Part shown: one piece after another, positions 7,923 to 14,668 of the stretch
Position numbering within the stretch: position 1 is the stretch's first letter
Layout: every line of letters starts with the position of its first letter
From: Anaerolineales bacterium UBA3940
GTDB lineage: Bacteria; Chloroflexota; Anaerolineae; Aggregatilineales; UBA3940
Length of the DNA: 14,687 nt
Direction: 5' to 3'
Assembly (NCBI GenBank): GCA_002385675.1
Contig: DGDY01000137.1
Span: forward strand, 4,186-18,872
Notes under the pieces: generated by a model
Told to the model about the DNA's origin: nothing
Database searches by the model: none
The model's input: the letters and a program-made list of their open reading frames with translations, nothing else
Position numbers and translations under genes: made by a program

Positions 7923-8876
7923 TTACTTCGCCTGTGCGGTGGCAGCGGCTTCGGCCTGCCGCGCCACGAAAGATTCAACAGTCTCAACAATAATGTTGCC
8001 GATCTGAATCTGCGTATCGAACGTGCCTGCGCCGATGTGCGGCGTTAGCACAACGTTCGGCAGTTCCGCCAGCGGGGAGATCTTCCCCTCGCCCTCGTTC
8101 TCGTGGACGTCCAGGCCCGCCCCGGCGAGGCGGCCCTCCGTCAGCGCGCGGTACAGCGCCTGCTCGTCCACTACGCCGCCGCGCGCCAGGTTGACGAGGA
8201 ACGCCGTCGGCTTCATCAGCGACAGGGCGCGCTCGTCCACGAGGTAGCGGGTGCTTTCCTTGAGCGGCACGTGGATGCTGACGAAGTCGGCGCTGCGGAA
8301 GACCTCATCGCAGTCCACCATCCGGATGCCGTGTGCGGCCAGCCGCTCGGCCTGCTGCTCGGAGGGGTGCTCCACGCAGCCAATGACCTCCATGCCCCAG
8401 GCGTGGCCCATCTGCCCAACGACGGTGCCGATATTGCCCGCGCCAACGACGCCCAGCACCTTACCCTGCAGCAGATGGCCGGTCATCTCGTGCTTGGCCC
8501 AGCGCCCCTTGCGGAGCAGGTTGTCGGCGATCAGCACCTTGCGCGCCAGCGTGAGCATCAGCGTAAAGGCCAGTTCGGCAACCGCCCGTGCGCCCGGCCC
8601 GGGGATGCGCACGAACTCGTAGCCCTGCTGCTTGACGAAGGGCACGTCGATGTTGTCCATGCCGGAGCCTGCCCGGATGATCAGCTTGAGGTTGGGGGCG
8701 GCCCGCATAACGTCGGCGGTAATCTGCACGCCGCTGCGAAATACCAGCGCGTCGCAGTCGACGATGAGCCGGGCAAGCTCGTCCGTCGGCGCGCCGAAGG
8801 CGCACACAACCTCGTGAGACTCGCTCAGCCGGTCAATAGCACTTTGATGAATCGAGCTTGCAACCAGGATCTTCAT
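7923..8876 (-). CDS. D-isomer-specific 2-hydroxyacid dehydrogenase (candidate phosphonopyruvate reductase)
   Basis: A 317-residue NAD(P)-dependent dehydrogenase of the D-3-phosphoglycerate/D-lactate dehydrogenase family. The cofactor-binding GAGNIG (145-150) lies in the Rossmann insert. An acidic residue (E169) follows the second beta strand, which fits NAD(H) preference. The catalytic Arg-Glu-His set is present: R232 (LARGGVVD), E261 and H280 (LTPHIGA). The C-terminal ACT domain of some SerA proteins is absent. The usual Glu-Pro after the catalytic Glu is Glu-Gly here (E261-G262), a small departure that may affect the active-site loop. General family members oxidise 3-phosphoglycerate or reduce 2-ketoacids. 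Next to a PEP mutase, an attractive substrate is 3-phosphonopyruvate, giving phosphonolactate (inference). The ribosome-binding site is weak (a GGAA-like stretch). It could instead serve serine or another hydroxyacid supply. Confidence 0.88.
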   Translation of the reverse strand: MKILVASSIHQSAIDRLSESHEVVCAFGAPTDELARLIVDCDALVFRSGVQITADVMRAAPNLKLIIRAGSGMDNIDVPFVKQQGYEFVRIPGPGARAVAELAFTLMLTLARKVLIADNLLRKGRWAKHEMTGHLLQGKVLGVVGAGNIGTVVGQMGHAWGMEVIGCVEHPSEQQAERLAAHGIRMVDCDEVFRSADFVSIHVPLKESTRYLVDERALSLMKPTAFLVNLARGGVVDEQALYRALTEGRLAGAGLDVHENEGEGKISPLAELPNVVLTPHIGAGTFDTQIQIGNIIVETVESFVARQAEAAATAQAK

Positions 8877-8933
8877 AGGAGTTCCGTTTCTCTCTCATCT
8901 AAAGGTTAGAAGCAACCGTCCGAATAAAAGCGA

Positions 8934-9917
8934 TCAGGCTGCCTGGGGCAGCGCGCGCAGCCCATTGAGGCGCGCAGTGTAGAGCAGCAGCCGGGCACGG
9001 AGCGTCCCGACCGTCGCATCCTCCTTTACATTGATACGCCGCAGCCGCAGCGGGTCGAGCCGGGCCAGATCGTTCGTTCCCTTGATCGTGGTGAAGGCCA
9101 GCCGAAAGCCCGCTTCTTTCAGTATGGCGACCACCTCAGCGTTGTACGCGCCCGCCGGGTACGCAAAGACGGGCATCACCTCCCCGATCTCGCGCCTCAG
9201 GTCCTCCAGCGAGCCGACAACCTCACGACGCGCCACATCGAGGGGCACGCGAGTGAGCAGCGGATGGGTACGGGTGTGCGCACCGAGCGTCACACCCTCG
9301 GCGGCAAGCTGCCGCAGTTCGTCCCAGCCGAGCACATCGCAGGGGGGCGTGCCGTCGTGCAGCGCCCCGGCAATCTGCTCGACAAAGGCCATCCCCTCAT
9401 CGTGCGGCAGGCTCTTGACGTAGGAAGTCAGCCGCTTGAACGCCTGCCCGCGCTCGCCCGGCGTCGCCAGCGGCAGCGGCCCGAACGGCGTGTCGAGCGG
9501 CGTCCGGCGCGTGGTGTGGGCCAGCGCATAGCTGAGCCGGTCCCACCAGAACGCCGGGAGCGCCCCGCCGGGGTAGCCGGTCGGCACGAACAGCGTCACG
9601 GGGATGCCGTAGCGCTTCAGGGCGGGCCAGGCCACCTGCGCGAAGTCGGTGTAGGCGTCGTCGAAGGTGACCATCACGGCGCGCGGCGGCAGTTCTCGCC
9701 TGCCCTCCAGCGCGTCGACCAGCTCCTGCATCGACACGGGGCAGGTGTGCTCGGCCAGGTAGCGCATCTGCGCCTCAAAGCTCTCCGGGCTACCCGCACG
9801 GTGGTAGGTGAGGACGCGCACCCGGTTCGGGCGCCGGTCGTCCACACGCTCCAGCGCGCCCAGCAGCCCCTGCCCGACGCCGCTCGACACCAGCCGGCTC
9901 ACAATCCCCTTGATCAA
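8934..9917 (-). CDS. Polysaccharide deacetylase (NodB domain, carbohydrate esterase family 4)
   Basis: A 327-residue protein predicted to remove N- or O-acetyl groups from a polysaccharide. NodB motifs appear in order: TFDDAY (84-89; D86 catalytic base, D87 metal), HTRTH (214-218; H214 and H218 metal ligands) and FAYPAGAYN (251-259). No clear signal peptide or anchor is seen, although the first 20 residues are mildly hydrophobic and basic, so it may act at the cytoplasmic side or associate with the membrane. The start is TTG at 9917: it has AAAGGGG (9926-9932) 8 bases upstream and leaves a 15-base gap to the preceding kinase-like gene. An in-frame GTG five codons in is the alternative. In this operon it would tailor the glycan made by the two glycosyltransferases (inference). 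Confidence 0.9.
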   Translation of the reverse strand: MIKGIVSRLVSSGVGQGLLGALERVDDRRPNRVRVLTYHRAGSPESFEAQMRYLAEHTCPVSMQELVDALEGRRELPPRAVMVTFDDAYTDFAQVAWPALKRYGIPVTLFVPTGYPGGALPAFWWDRLSYALAHTTRRTPLDTPFGPLPLATPGERGQAFKRLTSYVKSLPHDEGMAFVEQIAGALHDGTPPCDVLGWDELRQLAAEGVTLGAHTRTHPLLTRVPLDVARREVVGSLEDLRREIGEVMPVFAYPAGAYNAEVVAILKEAGFRLAFTTIKGTNDLARLDPLRLRRINVKEDATVGTLRARLLLYTARLNGLRALPQAA

Positions 9918-9932
9918 CGCGCCCGCCCCTTT

Positions 9933-10697
9933 CTACGTGTCCTGCTGCCCGGTCTGCGTCACGGAGGGCGCAACGGGCCGGGCGAGGATGCGTTCGTCTT
10001 TCACGCCCGCCGCAAAGCGGGAGATGATCTCCGCCACCTCGCGGGCGGCGTCCTCCTGCGGCTGCTCCGTGCTGACAATGGCGAAGTGGTCGATGTGATG
10101 GCGCATCTCCAGGTAGTCCTGGCGGCGCTGCTCCAGCGACTCGATGGTGCCCTCGCGCTTGCGGGCGTGCAGCACCTCCGCCGGCGCGTCAAGCATGATC
10201 ATCATGTCGGGCCGGGGGTACAGGTTTTTCAGGATCCACCCGTGCACCTTGCTCGTGAAGGGCCGGTCCGGGTCGCCGTCGGCGATGTCGCTGGCGTAAT
10301 AGTCCGGGAAGAAGTGACGGTCAAAGACGACCACGTACCCTCGAAGCTGGTAGATCCACGCGACAATCTGCCGGAACCACTCCTCGGCTATCCAGTTCAT
10401 CAGCCGGAAGACGGCCCTGAACTGGTAGATCAGGCCGCGCACGCCGCGCATGGAGCGCCGCTTGGCGCGGGCCGCCGTCGGGCTGATAGCGTCAGGGCGA
10501 TCGCCCCGCATCCGCTTCAATTCCAGCGCGAGCCGGGTCGTCGGCAGCATCAGGTTGCTTGCTTCCAGGTTGACGCCCATATACAGGTACTTTGCCGGGA
10601 TGTCGAGCATCTCAACCACTTTGCGGCTAATCGTCGACTTGCCCGCGCCATCCGGACCGATAAGGGCTACGGTAAATACTCCTCGATGCGGTTTCAC
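9933..10697 (-). CDS. Thymidylate-kinase-like P-loop NTPase
   Basis: A 254-residue cytoplasmic P-loop protein. Walker A is GPDGAGKST (14-22). A DRH segment (126-128, in VVVFDRHFFPDYYASD) corresponds to the DR motif of nucleoside monophosphate kinases. RPDMMIMLDAPAEVLHARK (162-180) is the usual strand and helix before the lid. It is longer than standard thymidylate kinase (about 210) because of an insert around residues 55-110, so housekeeping dTMP kinase activity is doubtful. A dedicated kinase for a sugar, nucleotide or pathway intermediate is more likely (inference). The start is GTG at 10697, with GAGG (10703-10706) 5 bases upstream, overlapping the stop codon of the HprK-like gene and suggesting coupling. 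A TTG at 10790 would overlap that gene by 86 bases and is disfavoured. Confidence 0.78.
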   Translation of the reverse strand: MKPHRGVFTVALIGPDGAGKSTISRKVVEMLDIPAKYLYMGVNLEASNLMLPTTRLALELKRMRGDRPDAISPTAARAKRRSMRGVRGLIYQFRAVFRLMNWIAEEWFRQIVAWIYQLRGYVVVFDRHFFPDYYASDIADGDPDRPFTSKVHGWILKNLYPRPDMMIMLDAPAEVLHARKREGTIESLEQRRQDYLEMRHHIDHFAIVSTEQPQEDAAREVAEIISRFAAGVKDERILARPVAPSVTQTGQQDT

Positions 10698-10704
10698 TCG
10701 TACC

Positions 10705-11820
10705 TCACAGAACAGGATAGATGATGTCAAAGAGTGCTGGGATGGAAACCGGGTGTGGATGCGCGAGACGGTACGTCTTCTTGCCGCCAAGCGCCTGCCT
10801 GAGCGTCTCCAGTTCGAGCGCCTGAAGACGCTCGATGAGCGGGTTGGGACGGTCAGGGAAGGCGAAGCGGAACTTCCAGTAATGCGTCAGGAGGTCGAAG
10901 TACTCGACCTTCGACGAGAACACCATGCGTTCGGCAATCTCGTCAGCATCCATTGGCTCCAGCCCGGTCCTGGCCGAGTCATGGCTGACCATGAAAATAA
11001 ACAGATCGGGTCTGCCGGTCGGCTGGCAGGCGTCCGCGCCGAACAGCTTCGCGGGCGGGATTTGCACATTGAGCTGCCGCTTCAACGCGGCGGCAAAGCG
11101 GGTCATGCTGCCGATCGGCAGGGCGCGCCGTGCCAGCCTGTTCGAGGCAAGCCGGTCCAGCCCGCTCGCTGTCGCGCCGATCAGCCGCAGCTTGCGGCGG
11201 TCGCCCGCACTGACCGCCCGCTTGTAGCGCGGCATCTGGTCAAGCTGCCATGTCCACAGCCGGATTGGCTCGGGGATGCCGAACATCTTCTCCCCGTCGC
11301 AACTCAGGTAGATCCACTCGTCGCCGACATACGTTGCGCCACGCGCCATGAACGAGAGCAGCGCCTCGGTCTTGCCTGCCTTCGCCCAGCCGGTGACGAC
11401 GATGCCCTTCCCTTCGTACGTGAATGCCGACGCATGCAGCGGCACAACGCCCTTGCTCAGCGCCGTCATGTTGACGATGGCGATCAGCAGCGGCACGGCG
11501 GGCAGCCCGCGCTCAACGACAATGTCGCACCCCTCGCCGATGCGATCCATCGGAATCTGCACCCGCGCCGACGCCTTGTGCTTGCTGCGCAGCACCAGGT
11601 AGGCGTCGTCCGTGTAGGCGGCGTCGTCCAGCCCGATGTAGCGCACGGGCGAGGCCGTCTCCAGTCGGTCCACGAAGCGGATGGTGATATCCGGCCTTCC
11701 GTCAACGTCCGTCTGGATCGGCCCGAGCTGCCGCGTGATGACGGCGGCATCTGCGGGTGTGGCGTCAAGCAAGCGGACGCGAACGACGCCGTGAAGGTCG
11801 TAGTCGATCGTCGATGTCAT
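10705..11820 (-). CDS. HprK-like P-loop kinase domain protein
   Basis: A 371-residue protein whose middle resembles the C-terminal catalytic domain of HPr serine kinase/phosphorylase. VPLHASAF (126-133, H129) is followed by strand-loop GIVVTGWAKAGKTEALLSF with Walker A GWAKAGKT (144-151), then RGATYVGDEWIYL (160-172), in which D167-E168 stands where HPrK has an Asp pair. True HPrK has Gly-Asp-Ser-Gly-x-Gly-Lys-Ser in the loop, so this is a divergent relative. The first 120 residues are unassigned and do not look like the HPrK N-domain, and about 190 residues follow the P-loop region. Such proteins recur in polysaccharide and peptide-modification clusters; the substrate is unknown. The start ATG at 11820 has only a weak ribosome-binding site. 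It is followed after 7 bases by the TMPK-like kinase gene, so the two probably work together. Confidence 0.7.
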   Translation of the reverse strand: MTSTIDYDLHGVVRVRLLDATPADAAVITRQLGPIQTDVDGRPDITIRFVDRLETASPVRYIGLDDAAYTDDAYLVLRSKHKASARVQIPMDRIGEGCDIVVERGLPAVPLLIAIVNMTALSKGVVPLHASAFTYEGKGIVVTGWAKAGKTEALLSFMARGATYVGDEWIYLSCDGEKMFGIPEPIRLWTWQLDQMPRYKRAVSAGDRRKLRLIGATASGLDRLASNRLARRALPIGSMTRFAAALKRQLNVQIPPAKLFGADACQPTGRPDLFIFMVSHDSARTGLEPMDADEIAERMVFSSKVEYFDLLTHYWKFRFAFPDRPNPLIERLQALELETLRQALGGKKTYRLAHPHPVSIPALFDIIYPVL

Positions 11821-11858
11821 GTTGGGCTCAGTCTTTCGCTGGCTGAATCGTCATGGGC

Positions 11859-13061
11859 TCAGATCGTCCTGTCGGTTGGCATGGCAGGCGTGCCGGGCGT
11901 CTCGGCGGCAGGCAGCGACCGCTCGGTATCCCACCGCTCGATGCGCCGCCCCCGCACGATGTTCGCGGCGGCGACGAGACAGGCCGCGTTAACCATGCAG
12001 AAGTAGTAAGGGATGGCGAGCGGCTTCTTCTGGCCGAGGCGCGTGTTCTCCAGCAGCGCGCCGAGCGCCGCCAGCCCGTAGAAGGCAAGCTGCCCCAGCA
12101 GCGCCAGCCGGTACAGCCAGCCTTTGGCCCACAGCAACGGGCTCAGCACGAACACCACGATCAGCGGGAGGACGACCAGCCGCCGCAGCACTTTGTGAGA
12201 CAGAAGCTGCAGCGAGTAGAAGCCATGCTGGAACGGGTTGAGCAGTTCGCGCCGGGAGAGCACCGCCTGCAGGCCACGCGTCGTGATGCGCACCTTGCGG
12301 TTGAACTCCTTGCCAGTCTCCCCGGCGACGGCTTCATAGGCGATGGCGTCGGCGCTGAACACCAGCCGCCGATGCTGCGCAATCACCCCGGTCGAGATGT
12401 AGAAGTCGTCCGTCACGCCGCCGATGACCGGCTGGTACAGCTCGCGCCGGATGGCGTAGATCGCGCCCGTCGCCGAGGTGACGTTACCTGCCCGGCTCTG
12501 GAACTCCTTAAGCAACCGGTCGAAGTTCCAGTACGTCTTCTCACCGTCGCCGCCCGTGCCGCGCTCAGGGTCGAGGTAGACCTGGTTGCCCGCCACGCCG
12601 CCCACGGACGGGTCGGCGAAGGGCCGGACGATCTCGCGGATGGCCTGCGGCGCGTACATGCTGTTCGCGTCGGAGAAGACCAGGATGTCGCCGGTGGCGG
12701 CCTTTACCGCTGCGTCGAGCGCGGGGGCCTTGCCTTGACGCGGCAGCGCCAGCAGCGTGACCCTCTCGCCCACATACCTCTGCACGATCTCGTTCGTGCC
12801 GTCCGTCGAGCCGTCCGACGCGATGACCACGTTCAGGCAGTCCGCCGGGTAGTCGAGCGACAGCACATTCTGTAGCTTGGCCTCGATCACATCCGCCTCG
12901 TTGTGGGCGGCGATGATCAGCGTGACGCTCGGCGTGATGTCCCCCGTCTGGTAGGGGCGGCGCATCAGCACGCCGCGCAGCAGCGTGAGCGCCGGGAAGC
13001 CTGCGTAGGAGTAGGCAATCAGCAGGACGGCCAGCCAGAAAAGGATCTCCAGGACGTTCAT
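11859..13061 (-). CDS. Membrane glycosyltransferase, family 2
   Basis: A 400-residue processive-type or membrane-bound GT2. An N-terminal membrane segment (about 3-28) precedes the GT-A catalytic domain: IIAAHNEADVIEAKL (49-63), VIASDGSTDGT (79-89, D83), GKAPALDAAV (110-119), and the metal-binding D131-A-N within VFSDANS. SATGAIYAIRR (196-206), the acceptor-side TDDF (217-220, D218/D219) and RITTRGLQ (258-265) follow, then about three C-terminal membrane segments (about 294-312, 316-337, 350-369). The layout matches hyaluronan- and cellulose-synthase-like GT2 enzymes, which build glycans from nucleotide sugars at the inner membrane face; the sugar is unknown. The start is ATG at 13061, sharing ATGA with the GT4 stop, with GGGGG (13069-13073) 7 bases upstream. 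The frame extends upstream to 13244, but only through GT4 antiphase sequence. Confidence 0.92.
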   Translation of the reverse strand: MNVLEILFWLAVLLIAYSYAGFPALTLLRGVLMRRPYQTGDITPSVTLIIAAHNEADVIEAKLQNVLSLDYPADCLNVVIASDGSTDGTNEIVQRYVGERVTLLALPRQGKAPALDAAVKAATGDILVFSDANSMYAPQAIREIVRPFADPSVGGVAGNQVYLDPERGTGGDGEKTYWNFDRLLKEFQSRAGNVTSATGAIYAIRRELYQPVIGGVTDDFYISTGVIAQHRRLVFSADAIAYEAVAGETGKEFNRKVRITTRGLQAVLSRRELLNPFQHGFYSLQLLSHKVLRRLVVLPLIVVFVLSPLLWAKGWLYRLALLGQLAFYGLAALGALLENTRLGQKKPLAIPYYFCMVNAACLVAAANIVRGRRIERWDTERSLPAAETPGTPAMPTDRTI

Positions 13062-14308
13062 GCAGGTACCCCCGTGCTGAATCGGGCCACCAGTCGAGAA
13101 GCGTTTGTCATCAGGTCGAAATCCTCCAGCACCCGCGCGCGGCCCGCTTCGCCCAGCCGCCGCCGCAGCGCCGGGTCCGCCGCCAGCCGCTCGATGGCAT
13201 CGGCGATGGCCTCGGAATCGCCGGGCGGCACGAGCAGGCCACACTCGCCATCGTGCACAAGCTCGGGGATGCCGGAGAGGCGGCTCGCGACGACCGGGAC
13301 CCCGCTTGCCATCGCCTCCATCAGCACCACCGGGATGCCCTCACGACGGCCATCGCTCGACGGCACGCTCGGCGCGACGAACACATCCGCCTGCTGCAGC
13401 ATCTCGATGATCTCCGCGCGCACACGCTGCCCGTGGAAGCACACGCGGTCCTCAAGCCCCGCTTCCCGCGCCTGCGCCTCAAGCATCTCGCGGTCCGGCC
13501 CATCGCCGATGATGTGGCACATCAGGTCCACCCCGCGCTCGTGGAGCAGGCGGCAGGCTTCGATCAGGTACTTCTGCCCTTTGACCTCGTGGATGGTGCC
13601 GATGTTGACGATGTTGAGCGGGCGGCGGGTGGTGTCGTCGCCGTTGGACGAGGCGGGCCGGAAGGCCTGCGTATCAATGCCGCAGTGGATGAGCACGAGC
13701 TTGTCGGCATCCTGCTGGCGGCACACCCCGCGAATGATCTCAGCGTTGTACGCCGAGATGGGCACAACGAACGCCGCCTCCTCGACCTTCTCGCGCAGCA
13801 TGGTCTGGTCGCGGTGCAGGTCGGAGCCGTGCGCCGTGAAGCTGTACGGGATGCCCGTCAGCAGGTGGATCACATAGGCGGCGGCTGCCGGGTGGCTGGC
13901 AAAGTGGGCGTGGATATGCGTCACGCCGGTTGCAGCCATCTTCTCGGCGAAATACACGGACTTGGGGAAGATGCCGAGCGCCCCCATAAAGAAGCGCATG
14001 CTCCCCCACGTGCCCTTGAACAGACGCCATGCCGCGCGCAGATAGCGGCGCGGGTGGCGCACCAGCATACGCAGGTTGGCGCGGATGATCGGCCAGGAGA
14101 TGAACGGCGTGAAGTTCGCCCGCTCCATCCACGGCCTGGCTTCGGGGTGCATTACGTCGGTGCGCTCCCGCAGGAGCGGGTAGAGGTCTACCTGCACGCC
14201 CAGCCGTTCGACGGCGGCCATCTCGAAGAGGATGAACGTTTCCGTGATCTTCGGGAAACGAGACATCATGTAGGCGACCCGGGGCCGATTGCTCACGTCC
14301 ATTGTCAT
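13058..14308 (-). CDS. Glycosyltransferase, family 4 (GT-B)
   Basis: A 416-residue retaining GT-B enzyme. The N-terminal acceptor domain begins RVAYMMSRFPKITETFI (10-26), with HIHAHFASHPAA (131-142) and FTAHGSDLH (157-165). The C-terminal nucleotide-sugar domain carries VNIGTIHEVKGQKYLIEA (234-251), IIGDGPDREML (266-276), FHGQ (291-294), and the diagnostic E-x7-E in EGIPVVLMEAMASG (E323, E331). It is expected to act in the cytoplasm, adding a sugar from a nucleotide donor to a lipid-linked or growing glycan; donor and acceptor cannot be deduced. The start ATG at 14308 has GGAG (14314-14317) 5 bases upstream. An in-frame ATG two codons later is the only close alternative. It overlaps the GT2 start by 4 bases (ATGA), which implies coupled translation. 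Confidence 0.93.
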   Translation of the reverse strand: MTMDVSNRPRVAYMMSRFPKITETFILFEMAAVERLGVQVDLYPLLRERTDVMHPEARPWMERANFTPFISWPIIRANLRMLVRHPRRYLRAAWRLFKGTWGSMRFFMGALGIFPKSVYFAEKMAATGVTHIHAHFASHPAAAAYVIHLLTGIPYSFTAHGSDLHRDQTMLREKVEEAAFVVPISAYNAEIIRGVCRQQDADKLVLIHCGIDTQAFRPASSNGDDTTRRPLNIVNIGTIHEVKGQKYLIEACRLLHERGVDLMCHIIGDGPDREMLEAQAREAGLEDRVCFHGQRVRAEIIEMLQQADVFVAPSVPSSDGRREGIPVVLMEAMASGVPVVASRLSGIPELVHDGECGLLVPPGDSEAIADAIERLAADPALRRRLGEAGRARVLEDFDLMTNASRLVARFSTGVPA

Positions 14309-14427
14309 CTGTACTCCACCATTCCACTGCCGATAAGCATCATCCCAAAACAGTTTCTGAGATGGTCCCCTGCTTCACCTCCTGCGCCTACTGATTGCCG
14401 GATGGGCCCCTCCTCCCGACACGGTGC

Positions 14428-14460
14428 GGGCACCCGCTCGCGCGCCAGGTGCCCTCTTTT
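14428..14460 (+). terminator. Hairpin with short T-run, terminator-like on the plus strand
   Basis: GGGCACC (14428-14434) and GGTGCCC (14448-14454) form a 7-bp stem with a 13-base GC-rich loop, followed on the plus strand by TCTTTT (14455-14460). The orientation is opposite to the surrounding genes, and no plus-strand gene is visible to its left here, so it would stop only antisense transcripts. A chance structure is possible. Confidence 0.25.
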
Positions 14461-14468
14461 GCATTGAC

Positions 14469-14502
14469 CACAGAGCGGGGTCGCCCCCGGCCCCGCCCTG
14501 TG
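14469..14502 (-). terminator. GC-rich stem-loop after the edge membrane-protein gene
   Basis: Arms 14469-14480 and 14491-14502 pair over 12 positions with one A-C mismatch, around a 10-base loop. It lies 9 bases past the stop of the minus-strand gene at the contig edge and upstream of the GT4 gene. No T-run follows on either strand, so it is a weak intrinsic terminator at best. It may instead be a processing or mRNA-stability structure. The rest of the 203-base gap (14309-14511) shows no gene and no convincing promoter. Confidence 0.35.
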
Positions 14503-14511
14503 CGCCCCCCT

Positions 14512-14664
14512 CTATGATGCGAGCAGCCTTTTGAGGATCGGAACTTTCATGATCTCAGGGAAGAACCGCTCGACCTGCAGCCGCCGCCGGTTCACCAGCA
14601 GCAGCACCAGCGACAGCACGGCGACCAGGAAGATGCCCACATACAGCGGCGGGTTGATGGTCAT
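14512..14664 (-). CDS. Small membrane protein or C-terminal end of a larger one (cut by contig end)
   Basis: From the ATG at 14664 the product is 50 residues. There is one strongly hydrophobic segment (about residues 7-24), then a basic stop-transfer cluster (NRRR, 25-28) and a short amphipathic tail ending LKRLLAS. The frame is also open upstream through the last genomic base (14668), so the Met may be internal and this could be the last transmembrane segment of a longer protein, for instance a polysaccharide polymerase, flippase or other inner-membrane protein. The GGAG directly before the ATG is too close to act as its ribosome-binding site, which mildly favours an internal Met. I do not recognise the family. 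Confidence 0.5.
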   Translation of the reverse strand: MTINPPLYVGIFLVAVLSLVLLLVNRRRLQVERFFPEIMKVPILKRLLAS

Positions 14665-14668
14665 CTCC

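Noticed and set aside
9264..10724. Long plus-strand open frame (about 486 codons), and similar ones at 951-2036, 11853-12875 and 13253-14467
   Set aside because: They lie antisense to well-recognised minus-strand genes, have no recognisable domains, and are Arg/His/Ala/Val-rich as expected for antisense frames of high-GC coding DNA.
10698..10790. TTG-started extension of the TMPK-like gene
   Set aside because: It overlaps the HprK-like gene by 86 bases. The GTG at 10697 has GAGG at good spacing and begins 17 residues before the Walker A lysine region's strand, as expected for this family.
13062..13244. N-terminal extension of the GT2 frame
   Set aside because: It would add 61 Arg/Gly/Ala-rich residues encoded inside the GT4 gene. 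The ATG at 13061 has the classic ATGA overlap, a ribosome-binding site, and leads straight into the membrane segment.
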